A DNA stretch of 64,000 bases from positions 62,001 through 126,000 of the forward strand of contig JAZGTN010000044.1 of assembly GCA_037783415.1 (NCBI GenBank), read 5' to 3'. The stretch comes from Leptasterias polaris (taxonomy: Eukaryota; Echinodermata; Asteroidea; Forcipulatida; Asteriidae). Below the pieces are notes generated by a model. That model did no database searches, was not told the origin of the DNA, and was given only the letters and a program-made list of their open reading frames with translations. Below are positions 55,801 to 64,000 of the stretch, piece after piece (within the stretch, counting starts at the first letter, position 1; each line of letters starts with the position of its first letter). The position numbers were made by a program, and so were the translations under genes.

Positions 55801-58800
55801 AATGATTTTCCGTGTCAAAAAATGGTGCATCTTACCAAACTTTGTTTTGTTAACCATGTTAATCGACAACATGGCCAATCGTAGCATAGTCCAAACCATG
55901 AATCGTAAAATGTTTGCATTTTTACTTCATTGCTTTCATCCAGTGTAACTAATGGCTTGGGTTTCTATGCACAGACCATTGGCTGACTGCAAAGCAGATG
56001 TTTATGTCAGTGGCTGTAAAACAATTAGCAATGGCTGCATGGTTAGCAATGGTTGTCGTGTTTCCTTTGAAGTAAGAAAGTTTCATGGTTCTTTCTGTAT
56101 GATCCATCAAACGAGGGCAACTTTCAGGAAAAGAGTTTTTTATGATAAGGTCAATACTTATTGGTGAATCATCTTCTTTTTTTACAGCTAAAACTGGACC
56201 CATCTACAGTGTGGACTGGAACCCCAACTCGTCAGATTTTTGTGTTGTGTATGGGTGTATCCTTTTGATGTGGTTATGATAAATAGAACGTGTTGAGATA
56301 TGCTACAGAATTAGATTGTTACTTGATTTCACTAAGCACTAAGATTCATTTTTGAGATGAGTTGTCAGTACTGCCATGGCAATTTGTATTGTGACATCAC
56401 ACTTTGCTTAGCAATTAAGATTGTTACACATTTTAAATCCATCTTAGTTCTTTGTGAAATGAGCCCTGGTCATCCTAAAACAAAATGATGTTTTCTGTGT
56501 GATGGGTGGGAAAAAACGTTAGGAAAGGAGGATTTATTTTGTAATCTACTATTTCCTTTCAGAAAGAATAACATCACTTTTCTAGAGTGTTCACCTTAAC
56601 ATTGTATTATGTGGTGCAAAAAAGAATCCACTTGTGTTGGCACAATTTCATCATTTGTATCTGATAATGTTGATTCACTGTTGTTGCTGCTGCAGTTACT
56701 GCACATTGAGGTGCAAAAGAGTCTCAAGTTTCTTGCAACTGTATGTCATGTTGCTATAGCCCACATGATACCATGTTGAGTAAAGTGTTGATACCATGTT
56801 GTCTGTTTCTACTGATGCAAGAGTTCCATCTTGCAATCACCATCCCCATTCTATTAGAGGTTGAGTATTACCCATCCATTCTTGAACCATGAGATAAGTG
56901 CAGTACGATTGTTGCTTTTCTGCTGCACTAGTTGGAGGCAGCCTTGCTAGCTGAAATGATGAACTCAAGGGAAACTGCGACCGATTGCCCATTTGTATGA
57001 GATGTGACAGTACTCATCAAGTGATTCAAATTAGCTGGCATCATAGAGCTTAAGAACAAAGGTTTCCCCTGCTCTTTTCACCTTGTCATTGGCGCTTCCA
57101 TTGTTTGTGAAAGTATCTAGCCAGTCAAAGTCCCGTCTTTTTTGTGATCAATGTTGAAAGCTGATGTTAGATTGCAGACACTGTGTCACAGCCGTTCACA
57201 GCATGTAGAAATATCAAGTGATTTCATGCTGAATTTCATGAATGTTGAAGACCGTTAGAGGATTGCTGCGGCATAACATGTACATATCTGTAGAACTGGT
57301 TGCCCGAGCCACCAGCATGACAAGTAAGTCAGTGTCTGTACCAATGACAACAGCTGGTAGCTCTTCAGTCTCTGCTACATCTAGTGCTGTTGAAACAATC
57401 AGAGTGTCTGCATCTGCTTCTGCCTGCTTGACACGTATGCCTACGGAGAACAATTTTTCACTTAGACATTGTATTAGCCTCTTCTTGTTGGATTGTGTTT
57501 GTTGGCATATTATCATCAAATATGATATCACTGGATGTGATTTCTGGGCTCTCTGTCTCTATTCAGCTATCTTCGTTGAAGCTGTGCTTCCATATTCATC
57601 AAACACAACAGTCGATTGAGCTCCATACTGCTTCAGGATGTATGAAATGTATGACTGACATACACCAGCATAGGTGGACATTTGAGGCCAAACAACTGGT
57701 TGAAGAAGATAACCACCATCTAAGACAAAGAGTGCAAAATGTACCACACTAATCTCATGCTGTACTAATCTTACTTGCTATGATAAAGCTGTTCAATTTA
57801 TTGACACTTCAACAATCTTGATCAGTCAGAGTCAGTATAGTAGAGATCAATGGAATGATTGTGTGCTTATTTGGTGTGTGTACTGTAAACTAGTTTTGTA
57901 TATCATTATTTGCGTGCATTCAAAAGTTCATTTTTCTTAACCAGCTTTTGAACAGTTATCCCATCCAAAGCAACCCTCTTCAATCTGAAATGTGAACCAA
58001 TGTTTGAATTTGGTACTGGGCCAAGAAACACTGTTTACTACAACCCACAAGGAACAGATATCCTTTCAGTTGATCTACATATCTTATTTCTTTTAAATCA
58101 TAACACAGCCTGGCAAAACGTAACGGCAAACAAATTGGGTACTAATGTGATATAATGAAAATTAACCTTTGTTGTTGCTCTTCAAGAAATTATGTAAAAA
58201 AAAAAAAAATAAAAAAAAAATTATTGGGGAATCTTTAACAACAAAATCCTGAAAAGCAATGTCTTAAAATGCAACTGTTTGGCTCATAGTATGAATCAAA
58301 GATTTGCCATAGCACTACAAAAAACACTTGGGGTTTTTTTTGCGTAAAGAAGCCTTAACTCTTTAGAAACAAACCAAGTGACTCTTTTCAGATAAAAAAA
58401 ACATGATGTAGATTAGTAATATCTTAATAAAAGTGACAGTGTGATGAATATTCATAACGTTGACTGTGTCTTCCTTAGCAGCTTAAATACTTCTCTGCTT
58501 GGCTGGCTTTGGTAACTTAAGAGGCAAAATGGTACGTGATATTTCTTTCTTTATTGAATTTACTAGTGTGAGCATTTTAATTACTTTAATGCACTTGCTA
58601 TTACCTGACATGCCAGATGGAAGATGTGTTTTTGAGTCATGATTAATACTCAATAAACATTTGAACTCCCTTTTCAATATTTTAACTGTTTGTCTTCCTT
58701 TTTATTTGCAAGAAAAGAGGGCTTAACTATGAGAAAAGAGTGTACTCTTAGACTCCCTAGTGTGTGATTTTACAATTTCAGTGTCTAGTTTGAGAAACCT

Positions 58801-59210
58801 TATCAACAAACTTTACCATCAAGGTTGAGTTGTAGAGTTCAAACAAGTGTTGAAGGCATTATACAGCAAAATTGTTGTGTTGAACTGTTCAAGAAGTATT
58901 GTCACCAACAGTGACTTGTCACCATCAGTGACTTGTCACCAATCATGTCTAGATGGGAGCTCACAGATTAGACATCTGCTCTAGATTGAGATTTTATTTT
59001 GTTGTTTTTATTTGATTGATTGACTTGACTTGATTTAATTTGATTTGTGGATTGATTGATTGGTTGACTTGGTTAGGAATTCTGGGGAAGAAGCTCTTTG
59101 AAGCTAGTGAGCAAAGTGCAAGCAGATGACTCAACACAGTTTGAGTGGAGCCCAGATGGAGAGCATTTCTTGACAGCTACATGCTCACCAAGACTTAGAG
59201 TTGGCAATGG
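46860..59210 (+). CDS. EIF2A: EIF2A, eukaryotic translation initiation factor 2A (3' end off window)
   Basis: Thirteen exons join in phase: 46860-46887, 49121-49190, 49578-49652, 50263-50381, 51655-51754, 52420-52502, 53151-53251, 54380-54497, 54833-54949, 56188-56256, 57956-58057, 58491-58531 and 59077-59210; 385 residues. Matches to human eIF2A: VRGSEGLYMVNGPP (here LRGSEGLWMVNGPP), SSTDVDKTGASYYGEQTLHY (SSVDVDKTGKSYYGEQALHY), FGTGPRN, LAGFGNLRG and SPDGEHFLTATCSPRLRV. This is the WD-type beta-propeller that binds the 40S subunit. eIF2A delivers Met-tRNAi in a GTP-independent way in alternative initiation. The C-terminal part after RVGNG is not in the window; nothing matching it was found in the 59.2-64 kb sequence. 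The introns after exons 10 and 11 have U12-type signals. Confidence 0.94.
47390..47815 (+). pseudogene. LINE 3' fragment (reverse transcriptase C-terminus)
   Basis: One frame reads SVSWWNTLPGSILSSPSYEV, then FKEVVAVSP and a stop, the usual end of CR1/L2-like reverse transcriptase proteins. The sequence ends in an AGAAGT repeat (about 47800-47818), a typical LINE tail. It is 5'-truncated and lies in EIF2A intron 1. Confidence 0.7.
47818..47945 (-). mobile_element. tRNA-derived SINE, left of an inverted pair
   Basis: On the minus strand GCTGGTCTAGTGGTAAGACA is an A-box-like start and GGGTTCGAACG a B box. The following body includes CACAGAACTCGGGTA. Confidence 0.75.
48028..48165 (+). mobile_element. 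tRNA-derived SINE, right of an inverted pair
   Basis: GCTTGGTGGTCTAGTGGAAA, then CATCTGCTCTAGCAATACAA and a body with CACAGAACTCGGGTAAGTAC, the same family as 47818-47945 in opposite orientation with about 80 bp between them. Confidence 0.75.
48440..48562 (+). mobile_element. retrotransposon 3' tail
   Basis: TTTTTTATGTCCTCGATCTGTACTG-like 3' sequence ends in GCCTGAATGAACAAATAAAT and short AAAT repeats, typical of CR1/L2-related tails. No coding part remains. Confidence 0.45.
49121..49190 (+). CDS. EIF2A: EIF2A exon 2
   Basis: It reads RGSEGLWMVNGPPNYTDDVQ, then FK; the N-terminal signature of the family. Confidence 0.94.
49578..49652 (+). CDS. EIF2A: EIF2A exon 3
   Basis: It reads DDSSSNRVMAYSSDGSMFAW, then CNGQ; human CKVCIFSKDGTLFAWGNGE aligns. 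Confidence 0.92.
49815..50115 (+). mobile_element. non-LTR retrotransposon tail with AAATG repeats
   Basis: It contains CCTGGTTTGAATCCTGCC (tRNA-like B box), CCCTTGGCTTTACAACCAGA and ends ATGAAATGAAATGAATGAA, like SINE/LINE 3' ends. It lies in EIF2A intron 3. Confidence 0.55.
50263..50381 (+). CDS. EIF2A: EIF2A exon 4
   Basis: It reads TKVIRLSDYQIIHQIQMAKI, then AQLCFSPLGTYLATWHNYQ; human LLHSFDLLKAVCLEFSPKNTVLATWQPY aligns. A longer frame running to 50611 joins the intronic LINE by chance. Confidence 0.93.
50385..51010 (+). pseudogene. LINE 3' fragment with AAATG tail
   Basis: In frame from 50390: INARHPDTLKFHHTYARTDA, then FKFTVFNRFPVYFDNLPSHV and SLPGFVKGTKKHFKE, the C-terminal end of a non-LTR reverse transcriptase. 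A 3' UTR follows and the tail AATAAAATGAAATGAAATAAA-type lies at about 50990-51010. It sits directly after the exon 4 donor. Confidence 0.75.
51655..51754 (+). CDS. EIF2A: EIF2A exon 5
   Basis: It reads VKDNQLASHNLHIWNLQTGE, then IVNSTIQRKRAV; human GIPNLQLYDVKTGTCLKSFIQKKMQ aligns. Confidence 0.92.
52420..52502 (+). CDS. EIF2A: EIF2A exon 6
   Basis: It reads W-RPQWSSDEKVCAVFASGGV-LCYKDHDF. The donor TTTTG/GTGGGT was chosen because the next GT would break the frame into exon 7. Confidence 0.9.
53151..53251 (+). CDS. EIF2A: EIF2A exon 7
   Basis: It reads VNIVARLQLPRMEGCVLSQG, then ESPPSVAAYVPVVK; human IANKLHLQKINDFVLSPGPQPYKVAVYVPGSK aligns. Confidence 0.92.
53406..53479 (-). mobile_element. 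tRNA-like SINE head
   Basis: The minus strand carries ATATCTCAGTTGGTAGAGCA (A box) and GGTTCAAATCC (B box) with about tRNA spacing. The anticodon arm is imperfect and there is no clean acceptor stem, so this is read as a tRNA-derived repeat. Confidence 0.6.
53583..53735. mobile_element. foldback element with about 55-bp arms
   Basis: ATGCCTCTGACGAATGTCC and GGATCGAAAGCTAAGGCCAT on the left are inverted at the right (ATGGCCTTAGCTTTCGATCC, GGACCTTCGTCAGAGGCAT) around an AT-rich loop. Confidence 0.85.
54380..54497 (+). CDS. EIF2A: EIF2A exon 8
   Basis: It reads GSPAFVRLYRYPSLGGEGSA, then IASRSFFKADNINMLWNKK; human GAPSFVRLYQYPNFAGPHAALANKSFFKADKVTMLWNKK. Confidence 0.95.
54833..54949 (+). CDS. 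EIF2A: EIF2A exon 9
   Basis: It reads TALLAISSVDVDKTGKSYYG, then EQALHYLDTNGQGCTVAL; the best conserved stretch of the propeller. Confidence 0.96.
56188..56256 (+). CDS. EIF2A: EIF2A exon 10, followed by a U12-type donor
   Basis: It reads KTGPIYSVDWNPNSSDFCVV-YG and leaves phase 1. The intron starts GTATCCTTT, a perfect U12 GT-AG consensus, so this exon probably needs the minor spliceosome. Confidence 0.94.
56320..56472. mobile_element. short MITE-like element
   Basis: ACTAAGCACTAAGATTCATT at the left and TTAGTTCTTTGTGAAATGAG-CCCTGG at the right are imperfect inverted ends, in the large U12-type intron of EIF2A. Confidence 0.5.
56750..57750 (-). pseudogene. decayed transposon-type protein gene (PIN-like, GCDTVSA motif)
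   Basis: Minus-strand pieces read VHFALFVLDGGYLLQPVVWP, VKQAEADADTLIVSTALDVA, VVIGTDTDLLVMLVA and, after stops, NGCDTVSAI. The order DGGYLL - STVVFDEY - QAEADADTLIV - GTDTDLLV - GCDTVSA is that of an uncharacterised protein family spread with mobile elements in invertebrate genomes, thought to have a PIN-like fold. Stops and frame shifts break it. It lies antisense in the EIF2A intron after exon 10. Confidence 0.65.
57956..58057 (+). CDS. EIF2A: EIF2A exon 11, between two U12-type introns
   Basis: It reads IPSKATLFNLKCEPMFEFGT, then GPRNTVYYNPQGT; human MPAKATIFNLKCDPVFDFGTGPRNAAYYSPHG. The acceptor AACAG is 14 nt after branch-like TTTCTTAAC. The donor is ACAG/ATATCCTTT. Confidence 0.95.
58491..58531 (+). 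CDS. EIF2A: EIF2A exon 12, AT-AC acceptor
   Basis: A 41-nt exon reading V-LCLAGFGNLRGKM, matching human ILVLAGFGNLRGQM. The only in-frame join is at AAATAC/TTCTCTGC. AG-ending alternatives at 58478 and 58481 put a stop in frame. The donor is AAAATG/GTACGT. Confidence 0.92.
59077..59210 (+). CDS. EIF2A: EIF2A exon 13
   Basis: It reads EFWGRSSLKLVSKVQADDST, then QFEWSPDGEHFLTATCSPRL-RVGNG; human EVWDVKNYKLISKPVASDSTYFAWCPDGEHILTATCAPRLRVNNG. It leaves phase 2 for an exon outside the window. Confidence 0.95.
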
Positions 59211-60889
59211 GTGAGTTCTTTATCATGTTTCAAGGACAATAAGAAATATGACTTATTCTTTGGTATACATTGTTACTGTATGTAGACCCTTCTCAGATGA
59301 CATCACTATTTTATCTTACACCATGCTGGAGTACTTACACACACACATTACTAGAACTGTGTGAACATATGGTAAGAAACGCAACGCTGGATGGCACTAC
59401 TGTGCATGTACTCCAATAAGGCAGATCTTTGGCACTACTAAAGAAATGTGACGTTAGTGAGAAGGCTCTATAAGTGCAGCTACATGTATGTACATGTAGG
59501 TTGTTGTGTTCCATGTACACAATACCATATATGAATTTTATTTTCATTGTTCCAAATAGTGATCAGACTATTTGACACTTTTAGGCTTGGAACTCTTTCC
59601 AACCTTAAGTTCTGGCTTAAGTTCTGGATCCCGGCTCCGTTTGATGGTGGAAAAACCGTGCCAAATTTGCACTCCAAATTTGATGACATTGATTTGAATG
59701 AGAACATACCAATATGGATGTAGCATGATTCCAGTCATTTACTCTGGTGTTTTCCTACAAGCTGGAATTGCAACACTGACACACAGTTTTATGCAAAGCA
59801 TTGCAGATACAAACAAAGAGTTGTGTACAACACATGAATTTTAAAGCAACCAAGTAAATTCTTGTCATTTGAAAGTGGAATTGGAGGTTCACACGACATT
59901 CATTATTCACACAACTTCATGACATGTCACTGAGCGTGCGTTTTGGGTTACATACAGCGTGCATTTTTGGTACTATCCTTTCCACGCACTCAAACCCGCC
60001 ATACACAGCGGTAAATAACATGCACGCTAGACCACAGATTTATACGCAACAGCTTACAGGCTCTGGTTTTGTTAGAGTGGACTTGGCAGACGTTTTGCCC
60101 CAAATGACGAAGATTTACTTGATGGATGTTATATAAAAACAAATATTGAATGTTTTGCATTCGTGCAATTGAGAGAATAATTTCATTTGTTGAATGATGC
60201 CATGTTCCATTTAATTCGGCTTAGCCTCATTGAATGGAACATTCCATCTTTCAACTCAAGAAAATACTCTCATCATTGCACTCATCAGCATTCATTATCG
60301 TATACTAGTAAACAAGTATGCTTACTTATCTATAATTTGAATGTTACAATCAAAGATCTCTATTATTTTATGATAGAGAAGGAACTTGCCACCGAATTGT
60401 ATAGTAGTCAGATATTCGATCTCAGTGCTTTGTTTCCCTTGGTCACTTGATGACCAGTATTATTGAAGTATGATAGTTGCTTCAGTATAACACCCCATGG
60501 GGCCTGCATAGGTTCTGCCTTGTGATTGGTTTACAGCATGTCACACGAACGTGGCAAACTATACCCATAGCAACCAATGTACTGTACACGTAGCAACAAC
60601 AGCTTCTTGGTACCTAGGCAGAATTTATGTATAGGGTGTCAAGAAACAAATATGGACTGCTTTTTATGTGCTATGGTTAAATCTAAACTCTCCTGGTGCA
60701 TTCCATTTTCTCTCTGAAAATGGAACGCTCCGGGATCACCTGGGAGCCAAAGTAGTCAATATTGTTGTGAAATGTTACATGTAAAAAGTTGACATCAACA
60801 GGCATGATATTCTTCCTACTTTAGTCTGATTTCCGATTTTTGGGGGCCCTTATGAATAATCCGAAAAATTGTGATTAAATAGCCTGAAA
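59211..60889 (+). other. start of the long EIF2A intron 13
   Basis: No further EIF2A exon is found. Small unrelated open frames occur. No named repeat was recognised before the 42-bp satellite. Confidence 0.6.
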
Positions 60890-61882
60890 AGTATTTTAAT
60901 AAACCCTACACTATATGAAGAACAAAGGCAGCTCTTATTAATAAACCCTACACTATATGAACAACAAAGGCAGCTCTTATTAACAAACCCTACACTATAT
61001 GAACAACAAAGCCAGCTCTTATTCACAAACCCTACACAATATGAACAACAAAGCCAGCTCTTATTCACAAACCCTACACAATATGAAGAACAAAAGCAGC
61101 TCTTATTAGCAAACCCTACACTATATGAAGAACAAAGGCAGCTCTTATTAATAAACCCCACACTATATGAACAACAAAGGCAGCTCTTATTAATAAACCC
61201 TACACAATATGAACAACAAAGCCAGCTCTTATTAATAAACCCCACACTATATGAACAACAAAGGCAGCTCTTATTAACAAACCCTACACTATATGAACAA
61301 CAAAGCCAGCTCTTATTAATAAACCCTACACTATATGAACAACAAAGGCAGCTCTTATTAACAAACCCTACACAATATGAACAACAAAGGCAGCTCTTAT
61401 TAATAAACCCTACACAATATGAACAACAAAGGCAGCTCTTATTAATAAACCCTACACTATATGAACAACAAAGGCAGCTCTTATTAACAAACCCTACACA
61501 ATATGAACAACAAAGCCAGCTCTTATTAACAAACCCTACACTATATGAACAACAAAGCCAGCTCTTATTAACAAACCCTACACTATATGAAGAACAAAAG
61601 CAGCTCTTATTAGCAAACCCTACACTATATGAAGAACAAAGGCAGCTCTTATTAATAAACCCCACACTATATGAACAACAAAGGCAGCTCTTATTAATAA
61701 ACCCTACACAATATGAACAACAAAGCCAGCTCTTATTAATAAACCCCACACTATATGAACAACAAAGGCAGCTCTTATTAACAAACCCTACACTATATGA
61801 ACAACAAAGCCAGCTCTTATTAACAAACCCTACACTATATGAACAACAAAGGCAGCTCTTATTAACAAACCCTACACTATAT
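60890..61882. repeat. 42-bp satellite, left block (about 23 copies)
   Basis: Unit GAACAACAAAGGCAGCTCTT, then ATTAACAAACCCTACACTAT-AT. Variable sites are few (AGG/AGC, ACA/ATA/GCA, CTA/CAA, AAC/AAG). No unit changes the frame, so one minus frame is open for 299 codons with a 14-residue repeat (VGFVNKSCLCCSYS). It lies inside EIF2A intron 13. Confidence 0.96.
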
Positions 61883-62830
61883 CAGGGCTCGAAATTTACG
61901 CTGGACCGCAGGCCCGAGGCCAGTGATTTTAGCTTCGGTCCAGTAAACTTTATGTCGAACAAGTCCGCCGGTCTTGTGTATTTCTTTTAACAAACTAATA
62001 TTATTATTAATAATAATGTAAAATATATTATCTTTCATTAAATAAATGTATTTCAATCTCAGTTTTAAAAGTTTCCGTTTTTACTTGTCGTCAAATCAAT
62101 TCCGAGCGCGGAACGTCAAACCCAGCCGACCGTTCTTCGTCGTGATGCTGCTGCGTGCAAGTTTACCATCCAGCAGTTTACTCATGCCCACCACCTTGTA
62201 AAACTGCTGGGCTCAAACCATGTTTAGGCACCCCGGGGGCGAGCGAACAGCACCCTCCGTTTCCACAGTGCATGCATGATGTATTGGTGCCCGGCGGCAC
62301 AACACAGTAAACAGCGCATCGTTCGTATACCACTGACCGTGTACATACACATTGGATGTAGTCACTTTGAAGTCTGATACCTTACAAACGAATTACATAG
62401 TGTTGAAATCGTATCGATGACGTCTTGGTTGTATGCTTTCAACACCACACATCCCTGTGTTGCATGGATTAAAAGCAACGTCTTGTTTCCACACGTCTTG
62501 CATTGACAACGTTGTTGTTCTGTCAAAACGATCGTCAAAACTGATTTCATTTTTTCTATGGAAGCAAACGTCGTGTAAAAAGAAGGTATGTGGAAATTTC
62601 TCGAAGGGGTTTCAAAGCCCAAACTGCCTGTTAAGCGATCTGCAAGTGAAAAACTTGCACAGGCGCAGAAGTATGAAAAAACAAGTTAACTTTTGGTGTG
62701 TTTTTGTTGCGTTTTGGATTTTTTCTTCTCATTTATGACTTCGGTCTTGTAAAAAAATTTCCGGTCCAGTAAAAATTCTGAGCAACAAGCCCTGCGGTCT
62801 TGTGGATTTTTTCCCCAAATTCGAGCCCTG
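61883..62830. mobile_element. hAT-like element inserted in the 42-bp satellite, 5-bp target duplication TATAT
   Basis: Ends are CAGGGCTCGAAATTT and AAATTCGAGCCCTG. TATAT flanks at 61878-61882 and 62831-62835. Removing the element and one TATAT restores an intact 42-bp unit. Near the ends are GGTCCAGTAAAC and CGGTCCAGTAAAAATT. Same class as 27500-28572; no transposase frame. Confidence 0.88.
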
Positions 62831-64000
62831 TATATGAACAACAAAGCCAGCTCTTATTAACAAACCCTACACAATATGAACAACAAAGCCAGCTCTTATT
62901 AACAAACCCTACACAATATGAACAACAAAGCCAGCTCTTATTAACAAACCCTACACAATATGAACAACAAAGCCAGCTCTTATTAACAAACCCTACACTA
63001 TATGAACAACAAAGCCAGCTCTTATTAACAAACCCTACACTATATGAACAAGAAAGGCAGCTCTTATTAATAAACCCTACACTATATGAACAACAAAGGC
63101 AGCTCTTATTAACAAACCCTACACAATATGAACAACAAAGCCAGCTCTTATTAATAAACCCTACACTATATGAACAACAAAGGCAGCTCTTATTAACAAA
63201 CCCTACACTATATGAAGAACAAAGCCAGCTCTTATTAATAAACCCCACACTATATGAACAACAAAGGCAGCTCTTATTAACAAACCCTACACTATATGAA
63301 GAACAAAGCCAGCTCTTATTAACAAACCCTACACTATATGAACAACAAAGCCAGCTCTTATTAACAAACCCTACACTATATGAACAACAAAGCCAGCTCT
63401 TATTAACAAACCCTACACTATATGAACAAGAAAGGCAGCTCTTATTAATAAACCCTACACTATATGAACAACAAAGGCAGCTCTTATTAACAAACCCTAC
63501 ACTATATGAACAACAAAGGCAGCTCTTATTAACAAACCCTACACTATATGAACAACAAAGCCAGCTCTTATTAGCAAACCCTACACTATATGAAGAACAA
63601 AGGCAGCTCTTATTAACAAACCCTACACTATATGAACAACAAAGGCAGCTCTTATTAACAAACCCTACACTATATGAACAACAAAGGCAGCTCTTATTAA
63701 CAAACCCTACACTATATGAACAATAAAGGCAGCTCTTATTAACAAACCCTACACTATATGAACAACAAAGCCAGCTCTTATTAACAAACCCTACACTATA
63801 TGAAGAACAAAGGCAGCTCTTATTAACAAACCCTACACTATATGAACAACAAAGGCAGCTCTTATTAACAAACCCTACACTATATGAACAACAAAGGCAG
63901 CTCTTATTAACAAACCCTACACTATATGAACAAGAAAGGCAGCTCTTATTAATAAACCCTACACTATATGAACAACAAAGGCAGCTCTTATTAACAAACC
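62831..64000. repeat. 42-bp satellite, right block (about 28 copies, runs off window)
   Basis: Same unit and phase as the left block. On the plus strand 62800-63726 is open for 308 codons with a 14-residue repeat YEQQRQLLLTNPTL, ended by a CAA to TAA change at 63723-63725. No start context, splice site or family similarity supports a gene. Confidence 0.96.

Noticed and set aside
57214..57531. Intact 105-codon gene
   Set aside because: Only the middle of a larger transposon-type protein; the rest is broken by stops and shifts.
62800..63726. 308-codon gene for a YEQQRQLLLTNPTL repeat protein
   Set aside because: No promoter, start context or splice support; the first codons lie in the hAT-like insertion and the rest is satellite.

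Overview
This is animal nuclear DNA. Genes are split into many short exons with GT-AG introns, protein similarity is to bilaterian nuclear proteins, and transposon debris, tRNA-derived SINEs and minisatellites fill the gaps. The repeat style and frequent TACATGTA motifs suggest a marine invertebrate deuterostome, possibly an echinoderm; the species cannot be named from the sequence.

Four protein genes can be assembled exon by exon with matching splice phases. (1) An RSRC1-like SR-rich splicing protein lies on the minus strand at 1-6047; its C-terminal part is cut off by the window edge. (2) PELP1, a Rix1-complex/ribosome-biogenesis scaffold, lies on the plus strand at 7886-31487 and is complete, though one early exon is uncertain. 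(3) An RNF168-type RING ubiquitin ligase of the DNA-damage response lies on the minus strand at 37096-44265 and is complete, about 977 residues. (4) EIF2A, a WD-repeat translation initiation factor, lies on the plus strand from 46860 to beyond 59210; its 3' exons lie outside the window. The order is head-to-head (RSRC1/PELP1), tail-to-tail (PELP1/RNF168), head-to-head (RNF168/EIF2A). The genes act in mRNA splicing, ribosome assembly, chromatin ubiquitination and translation, so this is a housekeeping neighbourhood, not an operon-like system.

Repeats: 0.4-2.1 kb holds a 36-bp minisatellite and an 11-copy array built from a short RSRC1 exon with its splice sites. At 6.2-7.5 kb are a 1-kb interspersed repeat and a palindromic MITE. 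PELP1 intron 1 and the next intron (8-18 kb) are a nest of transposons, several with recognisable target-site duplications. At 23.1-24.6 kb is a 56-bp satellite. At 27.5-28.6 kb is a hAT-like element with a 5-bp target duplication. At 44.4-45.4 kb is the second 1-kb repeat. At 47-51 kb are LINE tails and SINEs. At 56.7-57.8 kb is a decayed transposon-type gene. From 60.9 kb to the end is a 42-bp satellite, open in both directions and split by another hAT-like element.

The observations most worth checking are: the exon/splice-donor array in RSRC1; two consecutive EIF2A introns with perfect U12-type 5' splice sites (one GT-AG, one AT-AC); a perfect palindrome between two CRE sites just upstream of EIF2A; a 79-bp exact copy of PELP1 coding sequence in an upstream intron; a PELP1 candidate exon lying inside a hAT-like insertion; and the dual-strand-open 42-bp satellite.
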